DNA of 64,000 nt from an uncultured Roseobacter sp. (GCF_947488185.1 NZ_CANKYM010000005.1:404563-468562); one strand, 5' to 3'. Shown: positions 43,120-51,970, counted from the stretch's first letter. The notes: generated by a model from the letters alone, not told the origin. A program made the numbers and translations.

Positions 43120-45840
43120 TCAAGAACCGGTTTGCGGGTCGCTTCCTTTGCCAAACTCTTCTCGTCTCGCATAGGCGGTAAAGTCGGAAAACGGCATTGG
43201 CTTTCCAAAGAGATAGCCTTGAGCTTCTGCGTAGCGATGCGTTTTGAGAAAGGAGAGATGTTCTTCGGTCTCCACGCCCTCGCACAAGAGTGTCATCCCT
43301 AAGCCGCGGCAAAGATCGCTTATCGCCGAAAGAATTGGTTCAGCCGAAGGGTCGGTTCCAAGACCAAACACAAAGGACTTGTCTACCTTGAGTTTGTCGA
43401 TTGGAAGCTTGGAAAGATATCCTAGGGACGAGTATCCCGTTCCGAAATCATCCAAAGCCCAGCTTATGCCGCGAAACTGGATGTCGCGCATTTTTTCCAC
43501 CAAGTCGCCCGTCCCGTCGAACAGGACGGTTTCGGTGAGTTCGAGGCATAAACGCGATGCTGGAAAGCCAGTGGCCTTGAGGAGCTTGTTGACGTTACCG
43601 ACAATATTGTCGCCAGTCATCTGAACACCAGATACATTGACGGCGACACCCAAAGCGCCAGGCAGCGCCAGAGTATCAAGCATTGCCTTTTCCAGGACCC
43701 ATGCCCCAAGTTCGTTGATGAAGCCTGTCGATTCCGCGATCTCGATGAATTCGTCCGGGAATACCTGGCCAAGCTGTTCCGATTTCCAGCGCAAAAGCGC
43801 TTCGGAGCCAACCAGTTTCAGATCCTCTAGGCGATGCTGCGGCTGGTACCAAACTTCAAACTCTTCCCGGTCGAGCGCCCGCCCCATGGCACGCTCGATC
43901 TCCCTGGAGCGAAACTGGGTACGAGACAGGACAGGATCGTAGGATTGGGGCTCACCGTCCCCCGCAAGCCGCGCCGCATCGAGCGCCTCCTCCGCATGGG
44001 ACAACGCCTCCGTGGCAGCAAAGCTTGCGTCGGGAACAACCTGACAATACCCGAGATTTACGCCGATGCGCGCATTGGCTTTTTCCAAGGCATAGGGGCT
44101 TGCGACAATCTCGCAAAGGCGGCGCGCAAAGGTCGCGGCCAGCGCATCGTCCGTCTCAAACTCAGTGAAACATGCGAAGGTGTCTCCGCCCAGCCGCGCG
44201 GGAGCCGAGATGTTCAGTCCCGCCTCCTCCAGGCGCTTCACCACTTGCTGCAAAAGCGCGTCTCCCACGTCGCGGCCCAGCACGACGTTGATCGTTTTAA
44301 ATCGACTGAGGTTGAAAACGAAAACAGTAAAGGGCTCTCCCGCATCTGCGCGCAGGCTCATGAAATCCAGCAAGACGCTGCGCCGCAGCGCGCCCGTGAG
44401 CGCGTCGTAACTGGACAGATATGCGATTTCACGCTCCTGTTCCTTTAACGTCGTGACATCGCGCATCGACAGGGTAGCGATCCGCAGAGTTCTTTCCTTC
44501 ACGCCTTCAAAAGAAACTGTCCGTGAGGGGGCAACGGTGTATTCCAGATGGAGCGAGACGCCGCCGGAGAGACTTTCGTATTTTCGGACGGTTTGCTCGC
44601 AGCCTTTTTCCATCGCGGCGAGCGCGTGCTCCTTGAGCCGACTGGGAAGCCTGAGCCGACCTCCCTCGTCAACGCCGAAGAGGCCGGCCGCAGTATCACT
44701 GTGCATCTGAACCGCACCGGTTTCGTCTACGACAGCAATGGCATCAAAGCTGTCGTCAAATACTTGCCGCAACAGCGCCGAGGTGTTTGCGACTTCCTGT
44801 CGTTGACGGTTGATAATCCAACCATTCAGCTTCAGCCGCCACAAAAGAGACCAACTGCAAAAGGCGAGCAGGCTCGGATAAAGGACCCCGGTTGGGACGA
44901 CAATAGCACGTGTCGCGAAGAGCCCGAATGCCGCCGCCTCAGTGCCAACAAGCGCGAGGATTGCAGCGGTTATCAGTGTGGAAGGTCTCCGAAGCAAGGG
45001 AGTTTGCAAGAGCAACAGAAACGCCAGGAGAGCCAGCAAAACCCACTCCACAGCCAGCGTTACGGGCACCACGTCGGCGGCTAGCGTCTCTGCCGCAAGG
45101 ATATGTAAAAGAGGTCCCGGAATGATCCCATGCACCGGCACAGCAAAAAGATCACCCAATTCGATGGCGAAAGCGCCTACGACGACGGATCGGCCCGCGA
45201 TCATACCCGGGTCGAACCGGCCTGTCGCGACGTCGGCTGCCGAAACAGCCGGTACACTGTCAGGTCGAAACGCAAAATTGATGGGAAAACTGCCCGACCG
45301 TTCCGAGAATGTGCCGGTGAGAACGGCGGCGGCGGCAGGAATGTAGTCACCGTTAATCGTATCGCCGAAGGGGTAGAAGCGGACCGCCCCTTGCCGGTCA
45401 CTGAACACGTTGACCAATGCGGGCCAACTCCGTTCTGCAAAAAGTGTCAGTGGCCAGTTTGTCGTTTGCTCGTTGTCGCCCGTGCGTCCGGCTTGTCGGA
45501 ACACAGGCAGATATGCGCTTCCGGATCGATCCAGAGCATTGGCAAAAGCCAGGTCACCTGCAGGATCGGACGGGAACGCGAAATCGACATCAAAAAGAAC
45601 GTCCAGGGCACCGGCATCGGTCAGATTGTCGAGGATATCCGCGTGCACCTGACGTGACCAGGGCCATGCTCCGATTGACTGAATAGACGCTGCATCGATG
45701 GCGACAAAGATAAAATCACCGGAGGCCGTGCGCTCTGTATTTGCAGCGCGGAAATCCTCCAGGCGGTCGTTCAAAACCCAAAAATAGTCGCCGCGGTCAG
45801 CAAGAAAGACTGCGGCGACTATCAAATGCGCGACGAGCAC
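43120..45840 (-). CDS. CHASE2-PAS-GGDEF-EAL membrane protein, probable c-di-GMP phosphodiesterase
   Basis: A 906-residue membrane protein. Order: periplasmic CHASE2 (about 15-250, with FVAIDAASIQSIGAWPWSRQ), three helices (about 255-340), PAS (about 345-460), GGDEF (about 480-640) and EAL (about 655-890). The GGDEF domain is degenerate: its signature reads RLGGDTFACF and the upstream metal Asp site reads FNLSRFKTINVVLG. The EAL domain keeps all main residues: SEALLRW, AVNVSGVQ, ELTETVL, ALDDFGTGYSSLG, KVDKSF, CEGVETEEHL and EAQGYLFGKPM. It should therefore degrade c-di-GMP. The GTG start is the first standard one; in-frame sequence upstream is basic and may mean a start inside the FecR gene. 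It follows the FecR gene by 26 bp, a typical pairing. Confidence 0.9.
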   Translation of the reverse strand: MLVAHLIVAAVFLADRGDYFWVLNDRLEDFRAANTERTASGDFIFVAIDAASIQSIGAWPWSRQVHADILDNLTDAGALDVLFDVDFAFPSDPAGDLAFANALDRSGSAYLPVFRQAGRTGDNEQTTNWPLTLFAERSWPALVNVFSDRQGAVRFYPFGDTINGDYIPAAAAVLTGTFSERSGSFPINFAFRPDSVPAVSAADVATGRFDPGMIAGRSVVVGAFAIELGDLFAVPVHGIIPGPLLHILAAETLAADVVPVTLAVEWVLLALLAFLLLLQTPLLRRPSTLITAAILALVGTEAAAFGLFATRAIVVPTGVLYPSLLAFCSWSLLWRLKLNGWIINRQRQEVANTSALLRQVFDDSFDAIAVVDETGAVQMHSDTAAGLFGVDEGGRLRLPSRLKEHALAAMEKGCEQTVRKYESLSGGVSLHLEYTVAPSRTVSFEGVKERTLRIATLSMRDVTTLKEQEREIAYLSSYDALTGALRRSVLLDFMSLRADAGEPFTVFVFNLSRFKTINVVLGRDVGDALLQQVVKRLEEAGLNISAPARLGGDTFACFTEFETDDALAATFARRLCEIVASPYALEKANARIGVNLGYCQVVPDASFAATEALSHAEEALDAARLAGDGEPQSYDPVLSRTQFRSREIERAMGRALDREEFEVWYQPQHRLEDLKLVGSEALLRWKSEQLGQVFPDEFIEIAESTGFINELGAWVLEKAMLDTLALPGALGVAVNVSGVQMTGDNIVGNVNKLLKATGFPASRLCLELTETVLFDGTGDLVEKMRDIQFRGISWALDDFGTGYSSLGYLSKLPIDKLKVDKSFVFGLGTDPSAEPILSAISDLCRGLGMTLLCEGVETEEHLSFLKTHRYAEAQGYLFGKPMPFSDFTAYARREEFGKGSDPQTGS

Positions 45841-45866
45841 ATGGCGTAGAACGACGGCAGGACGAG

Positions 45867-46709
45867 TCAGTTTCCGCCTCCATTGCCATTTCCGTTCCCA
45901 TTGTTTCCGTTGCCGTTTCCACCACCGTTACCGTTTCCACCACCGTTGCCGCTACCGCCACCGTTGCCGTTTCCACCACCGTTGCCGTTCCCGCCGCCGT
46001 TGCCGTTGCCGTTTCCATTGTTTCCTTTGTTTTTTGCGGCCGACGCCCCAAAAGCGTTGCCATTGGCAAGCCCTGTCGCACTCGCATTTCGGGCCGCATT
46101 CCGCGTCGCAGCGGGTGCTTGGCGCAACTCCAGACTGAAAGTATTCGGGGAGCCTGGAACTCGGCTGGTCACATCCGCCGCCGACACGTTCAGCGATCGA
46201 CCGTTTGAAACCGCCTGACGCCCGGCATCGACATCGACACTACGCCCGTCGCTACGCACCTCGACGACACCCTTGTCCACGCGCACCGAAGCGCTTTCCT
46301 CGTCGGTGATCACTTCCAAAACGGTGCCCTTGATCACCGCTGCGAGGTGCGGTGTCACAACGCTGGTGCGTTTCCGGTCCTGAGTTTTAACGGAAAGGAA
46401 AACCGAGCCTCGTTGATGCGTGACCTGCGTGGTTTGACCCGTTGGTTGGGAGACTGACACCGCGGCAAGTGTGTTGGCGCGGTAGATGATGCGTTCCGCG
46501 CCCCGTCCCACGATGGCCCGACTGCGGGCACCGGTTCTGATCCATGTCCCGCTGACAAGATCAGCGCCGTTCCTGGCCCGGCTCCACGTTTTTCCGTCAA
46601 CTGAAATGCGGACATTCCCGTCAGTGCGCTGCAGCACCCAACCCTCTGCAGCCGCGGTCAAACTCCAGACAACGAAAAGCAAAATAGCGAAAAACAGTCG
46701 GGAAACCAT
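45867..46709 (-). CDS. Secreted FecR-domain protein with a Gly/Asn repeat tail
   Basis: A 280-residue protein. A Sec signal peptide (about 1-21, ending TAAAEG) leads to a FecR domain (about 35-150) with TWIRTGARSRAIVGRGAERI, and HLAAVIKGTVLEVITDEESA. The last ~55 residues are almost only Gly and Asn in GNGGGN units. There is no anti-sigma N-terminus, so it is not a FecR regulator. Such stand-alone FecR proteins pair with CHASE2 sensors; the FecR part may bind a periplasmic or surface ligand and pass a signal to the CHASE2 domain of the protein encoded next. Confidence 0.85.
   Translation of the reverse strand: MVSRLFFAILLFVVWSLTAAAEGWVLQRTDGNVRISVDGKTWSRARNGADLVSGTWIRTGARSRAIVGRGAERIIYRANTLAAVSVSQPTGQTTQVTHQRGSVFLSVKTQDRKRTSVVTPHLAAVIKGTVLEVITDEESASVRVDKGVVEVRSDGRSVDVDAGRQAVSNGRSLNVSAADVTSRVPGSPNTFSLELRQAPAATRNAARNASATGLANGNAFGASAAKNKGNNGNGNGNGGGNGNGGGNGNGGGSGNGGGNGNGGGNGNGNNGNGNGNGGGN
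45877..46027 (-). repeat. Imperfect tandem repeat coding for the Gly/Asn tail
   Basis: Units close to GGAAACGGCAACGGTGGT (minus strand) recur about eight times, with small changes. They lie in frame inside the FecR-like gene and encode G-N-G-G-G-N. Length variation by slippage is likely between strains. Confidence 0.85.
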
Positions 46710-46919
46710 GTCTGATCCTTTCTCAAAAACGTCATCTTCTTGCTGGAAAAACGTAAAGAAATTCGGAATTGAGTTCCTATAGAAGCCCGGTTGGTTACCG
46801 CCATGTTACCCGGGATCAGTCAAAGCAAGATCATGGAGGTACATTTGATGTCGCGCATGCTTTTGCAGGCAGCCACCATTTGCGGTCGCATACGCAGGCC
46901 GTTGCGGTCGTCTTTTGAA

Positions 46920-47549
46920 TCAGCCTCGGCGCGGTGTCGATCTGAGGGCCAGTCTTCCAAAGCGGATCAGCACCGGGATGGCCGCCGCCAGGACCAGCCC
47001 GGAGAGCAAGACCTTGGTGACCTCTTCCATGGTGCCTTCGATCAGCACGGCGTGCACGATAGTACCGATCACGATGACGACGACCAATGCCAGGTGGATG
47101 CGGCGCCAGTCACGCGGTCGCAGGCGCACCCGTTTGCGAAACATCGCCAGCAACGTGGTGGCAAGGACAGCCCACATGGCAATCACGCCCCAGGCGGAAA
47201 AGGGGGTTGCCGAGACAAAAAGAAGGGCATCAACCACATCCGGCGGGCTAGTGATCCAGAGCCCGCCAACGTGCATGATCACCGCAACAGCCAGACATCC
47301 GCCGATCCATTGATGCATGCGCCGCCCGCGCGGCCCGGAAAAACCAGGCAGATATCCGGCAATCAGCAAAGGCTGCAGGAGCATGAGTGCCATGCCAATG
47401 ACGCCCGCAAACCCCGCCACAATGTAAATCGGTTCACGCCATGCAAGCAGCGGGCTTGTCGAAGCGGCGGCAAGCGGAACGACCATGGCGGCTGCAACCG
47501 CACACCACACAAGCACCGCATGAAACCGTTTGACAGATTGACCCGCCAA
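46920..47549 (-). CDS. Ferric-reductase-like transmembrane protein
   Basis: A 209-residue membrane protein with six helices and paired histidines in RRMHQWIGGCLAVAVIMHVG (about 78-97) and RRIHLALVVVIVIGTIVHAV (about 150-169), the pattern of the ferric-reductase-like/MsrQ heme-binding domain. It lacks FAD/NAD domains, so it would need another partner to pass electrons. It lies 5 bp downstream of the Tat-exported gene at 47555, which suggests that the two act together at the membrane. Confidence 0.75.
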   Translation of the reverse strand: MAGQSVKRFHAVLVWCAVAAAMVVPLAAASTSPLLAWREPIYIVAGFAGVIGMALMLLQPLLIAGYLPGFSGPRGRRMHQWIGGCLAVAVIMHVGGLWITSPPDVVDALLFVSATPFSAWGVIAMWAVLATTLLAMFRKRVRLRPRDWRRIHLALVVVIVIGTIVHAVLIEGTMEEVTKVLLSGLVLAAAIPVLIRFGRLALRSTPRRG

Positions 47550-47554
47550 TTGGC

Positions 47555-48043
47555 TCAGGCCGCGACCAGAACGAAATGCGCTTCAAGGCTGGTGTCCGAG
47601 GCGCTGGACATTACCGGGCGAAGGAAGACGGTTTCAAAGTCACCGCTGTCATAGGCCAGATGGCCGTGCGGCTGGCCAAAGGCCGGGACGATCTGCGGCA
47701 TCTCCAGGCGAAACGCGCCTTGTGCGTTGGTCAGCGTGGCGCCGTGACTCTGCGGGTCCCGCTCGTGCCCCTCGGTTGTATGCGCCCAGATCTGGATGCG
47801 CTGACCTTCAAGCGGCGCCCCATCACCAGCCCGACGCACGGTGCCGGTCATCCAGAACCCGCCACCACCGATTTTATCGACGATGGGCGCATCGGGGCGG
47901 TAGTTGTTTGAGCCGCCGCGCATCGATCGTGTAGGTTCGAGGCCCTTGGCGCTCGCAGGAGACAAGAGCCCGGGGATACCGGTCGCCATCACCGAAGTGC
48001 CCGCAACAATAAGACTGCGCCGCGTTAGACGTATTCTGGTCAT
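47555..48043 (-). CDS. Tat-exported intradiol-dioxygenase-like protein
   Basis: A 162-residue protein with a twin-arginine-like signal (RLTRRSLIVAGTSVMATGIP, mature from about residue 33). The rest resembles the C-terminal beta-barrel of intradiol ring-cleavage dioxygenases (FWMTGTVRRAGDGAPLEGQR, IQIWAHTTEGHERDPQ, LTNAQGAFRLEMPQIVPAFG, QPHGHLAY). Candidate iron ligands H and Y are seen, but the canonical four-ligand set cannot be confirmed. It precedes the ferric-reductase-like gene by 5 bp. The substrate is unknown. Confidence 0.65.
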   Translation of the reverse strand: MTRIRLTRRSLIVAGTSVMATGIPGLLSPASAKGLEPTRSMRGGSNNYRPDAPIVDKIGGGGFWMTGTVRRAGDGAPLEGQRIQIWAHTTEGHERDPQSHGATLTNAQGAFRLEMPQIVPAFGQPHGHLAYDSGDFETVFLRPVMSSASDTSLEAHFVLVAA

Positions 48044-48420
48044 TCGGATTTCTCCTGATTGATCTGCAACATCTGGAGTGCTTGGGACGAATTGCAAGTG
48101 AGCCAACCTGATGTGGCATCACCTCATCGAAATTTATCAGACGCAAACCGCAGAATAAACCTTTCCCACAGTTTTGTGATGCGACCTCCGTCCAGAACAC
48201 CCATCGATTGCCCCCTCATGCAGCAACGCCGCATCACCATTTGCAGTTCCCGGGGCTGATCCAAGGCCCGCACTCACCGCCGCACCGCCCCTTCTCCATG
48301 CCGCGCACCTCGTGCGTCGGGTGGATCGGGACTGCCTGCAATATCGCCGTCCGCGCGTGACGCCGGACTGCTGTCGAGTTTGAACAGAGTAACGGGGATG
48401 AGAAAACTCACGATGAAGGA
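48044..48420. other. Intergenic region, no gene seen
   Basis: 377 bp between the divergent 47555 gene and the OYE promoter. No frame has convincing coding character, and no RNA or repeat was recognised apart from AT-rich stretches. The promoter of the leftward Tat gene is presumably here. Confidence 0.6.
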
Positions 48421-48472
48421 TTGACAATTTAGGACACACGACCTAATTCCTGAAATAGGACAAGTGACCTAA
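48421..48472 (+). promoter_or_regulatory. Promoter with two palindromic operators for the OYE-TetR operon
   Basis: TTGACA (48421-48426), a 17-bp spacer and TAATTC (48444-48449) form a good -35/-10 pair. Two related palindromes are placed on it: TTAGG-N8-CCTAA (48429-48446) lies in the spacer, and ATAGG-N8-CCTAA (48455-48472) lies around the start of transcription; centres are 26 bp apart. A dimeric repressor bound there would block RNA polymerase. The TetR regulator encoded at 49633, last-but-two in the same operon, is the obvious binder. Confidence 0.8.
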
Positions 48473-48496
48473 AAAACTGGATACAAGGATGTTACC

Positions 48497-49606
48497 GTGA
48501 AGGATGATCTCTTTTCGAATTTTGTGATGGGCGATATCGAGCTGCCGAACCGGATGGTGATGGCGCCAATGTCGCGTAGCCGCGCGACAAATGACGGTGT
48601 CCCAGGCGCGTTGATGGTCGAGCACTACAAGCAGCGCGCAACTGCAGGGTTGATCATTTCGGAATCCGCACCGATTTCACAGCAAGGTGTTGGCTACCCC
48701 AATACGCCCGGGCTTTTCACGCCGCAGCAGACCGCCGGATGGTTGCGTGTGGTAAATGCAGTCCATTCCCAAGGCGGTCGGATTGTCGCACAACTCCAGC
48801 ATTGCGGGCGCATTTCACACCGCTCTTACCAGAAGGACGGTGCGGCGCCGGTGGCACCTTCCGCGATTCAGCCAAAAGGCTTCGCGGTCACCGCACAAGG
48901 GTATCAGGATTTGGAGACCCCACGTGCCCTTGAGACAGCAGAGATCGCCGAGGTGGTGGAACAATATCGTATGGCTGCACAGAATGCCCGCGATGCTGGA
49001 TTTGACGGCGTCGAGGTGCATGGCGCAAATGGCTATCTCATTGATCAATTCCTGCGCGATGGCACGAACACGCGGACCGATGCCTATGGCGGAAATCTTG
49101 AAAACCGCACCCGGTTCCTTCGGGATGTTCTGGATGCGGTCACAGCAGTATTCCCATCGGATCGGGTCGGGCTGCGGCTCTCTCCGGAAAACAGCTTCAA
49201 TGACATGACCGACTCCGATCCACAGGGGCATTTCGAGGGGATCCTTGAGACTGTGGCGGAGCGCGACCTGGGATATCTTCACATTCTGGAGTCGAGCATG
49301 GACATCGGCGGCCACATCGAAGGAGCCCCCAAGACGGTCGACTATCGAAAACTGCGCAAGCTTTTTCCGGGCGCTTACATCGCCAACAACGGATACACCA
49401 AGGCGCGCGCAGAAGAAGCCCTGCAGTCCGGACATGCAGATCTGGTGGCCTTTGGCGCGCCCTTCCTGGCCAACCCCGATTTGGTCCGGCGATTTCGCGA
49501 AGACCTGCCGTTGAACAAGGTCGACAAATCCACCTTTTATGGTGGCGACGCGACAGGATACACGGACTATCCTTTCGCAACCCCACGACTGGTTACGGCG
49601 GCATAG
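48497..49606 (+). CDS. Old Yellow Enzyme family flavin oxidoreductase (alkene reductase)
   Basis: A 369-residue FMN-dependent ene-reductase (NemA/XenB class). Motifs are LPNRMVMAPMSRSRA, FTPQQTAGWLRVVNAVHSQG, QLQHCGRISH, DGVEVHGANGYLIDQFLRDG and GNLENRTRFLRDV. The catalytic H-x-x-N pair is in VHGANGY. GTG start with AAGGA seven bases upstream. It reduces electrophilic alkenes, quinones or nitro-compounds with NADPH. It leads an operon with its TetR regulator, YciI and tag, suggesting an electrophile/alkylation stress response. Confidence 0.93.
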   Translation: MKDDLFSNFVMGDIELPNRMVMAPMSRSRATNDGVPGALMVEHYKQRATAGLIISESAPISQQGVGYPNTPGLFTPQQTAGWLRVVNAVHSQGGRIVAQLQHCGRISHRSYQKDGAAPVAPSAIQPKGFAVTAQGYQDLETPRALETAEIAEVVEQYRMAAQNARDAGFDGVEVHGANGYLIDQFLRDGTNTRTDAYGGNLENRTRFLRDVLDAVTAVFPSDRVGLRLSPENSFNDMTDSDPQGHFEGILETVAERDLGYLHILESSMDIGGHIEGAPKTVDYRKLRKLFPGAYIANNGYTKARAEEALQSGHADLVAFGAPFLANPDLVRRFREDLPLNKVDKSTFYGGDATGYTDYPFATPRLVTAA

Positions 49607-49632
49607 CACCGCCGCCGGCAAGAAAGGAGCTT

Positions 49633-50214
49633 ATGATGGCTGCATCAGAAACACGTCAAAGCATTGTCGCCGCAGCGGATGATCTGTTCTATGAAAATGG
49701 TTTCGACCACACATCTTTCGCACAGGTTGCCGAGGTCGTCGGGATTTCCAGAGGAAATTTCTACTATCATTTCAAGACAAAGGACGAAATTCTTGATGCA
49801 GTCATCGAAAAGCGGCTGGAAGATCGGCGCACCATGATGAGCCAATGGTCTTCGTCACAAGAAACGCCTCGGCAGCGTGTTGCACAGTTCATCCGGATTC
49901 TGCTCACGAACGAGGCGAAGATCAAAACCTACGGCTGTCCAATCGGGACGCTTTTCACAGAACTATCCAAGCTGGATCATCCCGGCGAGGACAGCGCACG
50001 ACGGCTGTTCGACCTCTTTCGCATATGGCTGAAGCGACAGTTCGAACTCATGGGCCACACGCGGGATGCCGACGACCTTGGCATGCATATTCTGGCCCGA
50101 AGCCAAGGAGTCGCGACCCTCGCCAATGCCTATCCAAACGAGCCCTTTTTGAAAAACGAGGTACAGCAAATGCTTGCCTGGCTGGAGGCTCTCGAAGCCT
50201 CCGGCAACACCTGA
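49633..50214 (+). CDS. TetR family repressor (NemR-like)
   Basis: A 193-residue TetR regulator with FAQVAEVVGISRGNFYYHFK as helix-turn-helix (about residues 30-50). The C-terminal half has one conserved Cys in KTYGCPIGTLFTELSKLD, which could be the redox or electrophile sensor as in NemR. It lies 26 bp after the OYE gene and probably binds the two palindromes in front of that operon. Confidence 0.88.
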   Translation: MMAASETRQSIVAAADDLFYENGFDHTSFAQVAEVVGISRGNFYYHFKTKDEILDAVIEKRLEDRRTMMSQWSSSQETPRQRVAQFIRILLTNEAKIKTYGCPIGTLFTELSKLDHPGEDSARRLFDLFRIWLKRQFELMGHTRDADDLGMHILARSQGVATLANAYPNEPFLKNEVQQMLAWLEALEASGNT

Positions 50215-50235
50215 CATGTAAAAGGATCAGACAGC

Positions 50236-50535
50236 ATGTACATTATCTTCCTCCGCTTTTCGGACAACAAACCGGCCGCCAAGGATCACATGGCAGCTCA
50301 CAACGCGTGGATTGCAAAAGGTGTGGCAGACGGCGTTTTCCTTGTGGTTGGCAGCTTGCAGCCGCAGCAGGGCGGCGCAATCATTGCTCATGCCGAAGAC
50401 CTCGAAGCGATTGAACAGCGGGTCGCTGCCGACCCCTTCGTTCAGGAAAACGTCGTGGCGCCGGAAATCCTGGAAATTTCGGTGAACACAACAGCGGAAA
50501 GCATGCGCTTTCTCAAAGACGACCAAGCAGCGTGA
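50236..50535 (+). CDS. YciI family protein
   Basis: A 99-residue YciI-like protein with the dimeric alpha-beta (ferredoxin-like) fold. The motifs YIIFLRFSDNKPAAKDHMAA, NAWIAKGVADGVFLVVGSLQ and EQRVAADPFVQENV are those of the family, with a candidate active-site His20 and the Asp in ADPF. The activity is unknown. It lies 21 bp after the TetR gene. Confidence 0.88.
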   Translation: MYIIFLRFSDNKPAAKDHMAAHNAWIAKGVADGVFLVVGSLQPQQGGAIIAHAEDLEAIEQRVAADPFVQENVVAPEILEISVNTTAESMRFLKDDQAA

Positions 50536-50541
50536 CCGCCA

Positions 50542-51147
50542 ATGACCGACCTCTACCAAGGACCTGACGAGGTCGCCCGATGCCGTTGGTGCGGTGCGGC
50601 GCCGGAATTTCTCGACTACCACGACAACGAATGGGGCTACCCTGTCGCCGATGACCAGCGACTGTTTGAAAAGCTCTCCCTGGAATCCTTCCAATCCGGG
50701 CTCAGTTGGCGGACGATCTTGAACAAGCGGGAAGGATTTCGCGCAGCCTTCGATGGGTTCGATTTTCACCAAGTCGCGCGATACGGGGACGCCGAAGTCG
50801 CGCGATTGCTGGCGGACGCAAGCATCGTGCGCCACCGTGGAAAGATCGAAGCCGTCATCAATAATGCCGCACGCGCTGTCGAGATGGTCGAAACCGGACA
50901 GTCTCTTGCACGGTTTTTCTGGAGCTACGAACCCGGCCCAGAAGAGGTCACCAAACCCCAATCGCAGTCAAAAAGCTCCAGTTCGATTGCCTTGTCCAAG
51001 GAATTGAAACGCCGGGGCTGGAAATTCGTCGGGCCGACAACCGTATTCGCATTCATGCAGGCGATGGGCCTGATCAACGATCACAGCGAGGGGTGCGCCC
51101 TGCGTGAAAAAGCAAGGCAAGCGCGCGACAGGTTCAGCCGCCCCTGA
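50542..51147 (+). CDS. tag: DNA-3-methyladenine glycosylase I
   Basis: A 201-residue Tag enzyme, which removes 3-methyladenine from alkylated DNA. The zinc-binding CRWCG near the N-terminus, YHDNEWGYPVADDQRLFEKL, GLSWRTILNKREGFRAAFDG and the C-terminal GPTTVFAFMQAMGLINDH are diagnostic. It begins 6 bp after yciI and closes the OYE-TetR-YciI-Tag operon, linking it to alkylation or electrophile damage. Confidence 0.95.
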   Translation: MTDLYQGPDEVARCRWCGAAPEFLDYHDNEWGYPVADDQRLFEKLSLESFQSGLSWRTILNKREGFRAAFDGFDFHQVARYGDAEVARLLADASIVRHRGKIEAVINNAARAVEMVETGQSLARFFWSYEPGPEEVTKPQSQSKSSSSIALSKELKRRGWKFVGPTTVFAFMQAMGLINDHSEGCALREKARQARDRFSRP

Positions 51148-51242
51148 ATAGTCTTCACCACGGGCAGTTGACGTCGCGCGCAAGATGGTGACCCATCAAC
51201 TGCTATGACGATCAAGATCTGACGTCTCCCTGGCCGACCAGA

Positions 51243-51950
51243 TCAATATGAATCGCGATATTCGAGCCAGGCCATTGGATTGCCTTTCGCCGGTTCGGAG
51301 CGTCGCCCGTTTGGGGTCAGATCCATGTAGGCGTAGGCGGCATTGGTCGCATCCAACCCCCGACCGTACATTGAGTAGGTGTGGTAGACCACGCCGTCTG
51401 CGTCCTTGGCGAAAACGGATGTACCGTGCATTTCATCCAGCGGCGGATCTTGCATCGTTCCGAAATTGTAGGTGTTGTGCATGTCTTCCGGGCGGCCGGG
51501 GCCAAACCCAACGTCGTAGTCAAAATTGAAGGTCGTGTTGTGCGAGGAAACCCATTCGAAATCCCATCCCATCCGCTCTTTGAACGGGAGCACCCTTTCG
51601 AGCGGCGCGGATGATACAACGGCAAAGGCGATATCCTGCGCGCCCAGATGCGGCGTAAGACCCGCGTAGGTATCAGCCCAGAACGAGCAGCTTTTGCAAG
51701 GATTGCGCCAGTCGGGCCCGAACATGAAATGATAGGTGATCAACTGAGATCGCCCGCCGAACAATCCTGACAGGGATTTCTGCCCCGAAGCGGTTTCAAA
51801 ACGGTAGTCCTTGTCGACCCGCACCCATGGCAGCGCCTGTCGCGCTTCGGTGATTTCATCCTTGAGGCGCGTGTGTTCCTTCTCTCGCAGGAGCAGGGCT
51901 TTGCGGGCGACCATCCAGTCTTCACGGGATGCAATTTTGTGCGGTTTCAT
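51243..51950 (-). CDS. DUF899 thioredoxin-like protein
   Basis: A 235-residue protein of the DUF899 family. It has a thioredoxin-like core with a redox C-x-x-C in NPCKSCSFWADTYAG (about residue 89-92), after the LITYHFMFGPDW segment. The start MKPHKIAS has AAAGGA eight bp upstream; a longer frame from 51974 overlaps GST. It follows the GST gene by 20 bp. It probably reduces a disulfide or peroxide, but the substrate is unknown. Confidence 0.88.
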   Translation of the reverse strand: MKPHKIASREDWMVARKALLLREKEHTRLKDEITEARQALPWVRVDKDYRFETASGQKSLSGLFGGRSQLITYHFMFGPDWRNPCKSCSFWADTYAGLTPHLGAQDIAFAVVSSAPLERVLPFKERMGWDFEWVSSHNTTFNFDYDVGFGPGRPEDMHNTYNFGTMQDPPLDEMHGTSVFAKDADGVVYHTYSMYGRGLDATNAAYAYMDLTPNGRRSEPAKGNPMAWLEYRDSY

Positions 51951-51970
51951 GTCCGTTATCCTTTCATTGA

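Noticed and set aside
44150..44480. Diguanylate cyclase activity of the GGDEF domain
   Set aside because: Signature reads GGDTF and the metal-site Asp is replaced, so synthesis of c-di-GMP is unlikely.
45870..46030. CRISPR-like array
   Set aside because: The repeat is a continuous in-frame coding repeat with no unique spacers; no cas genes are near.
45883..46218. Frame encoding Pro/Phe repeats opposite the FecR gene
   Set aside because: It is only the complement of the Gly/Asn codon repeat.
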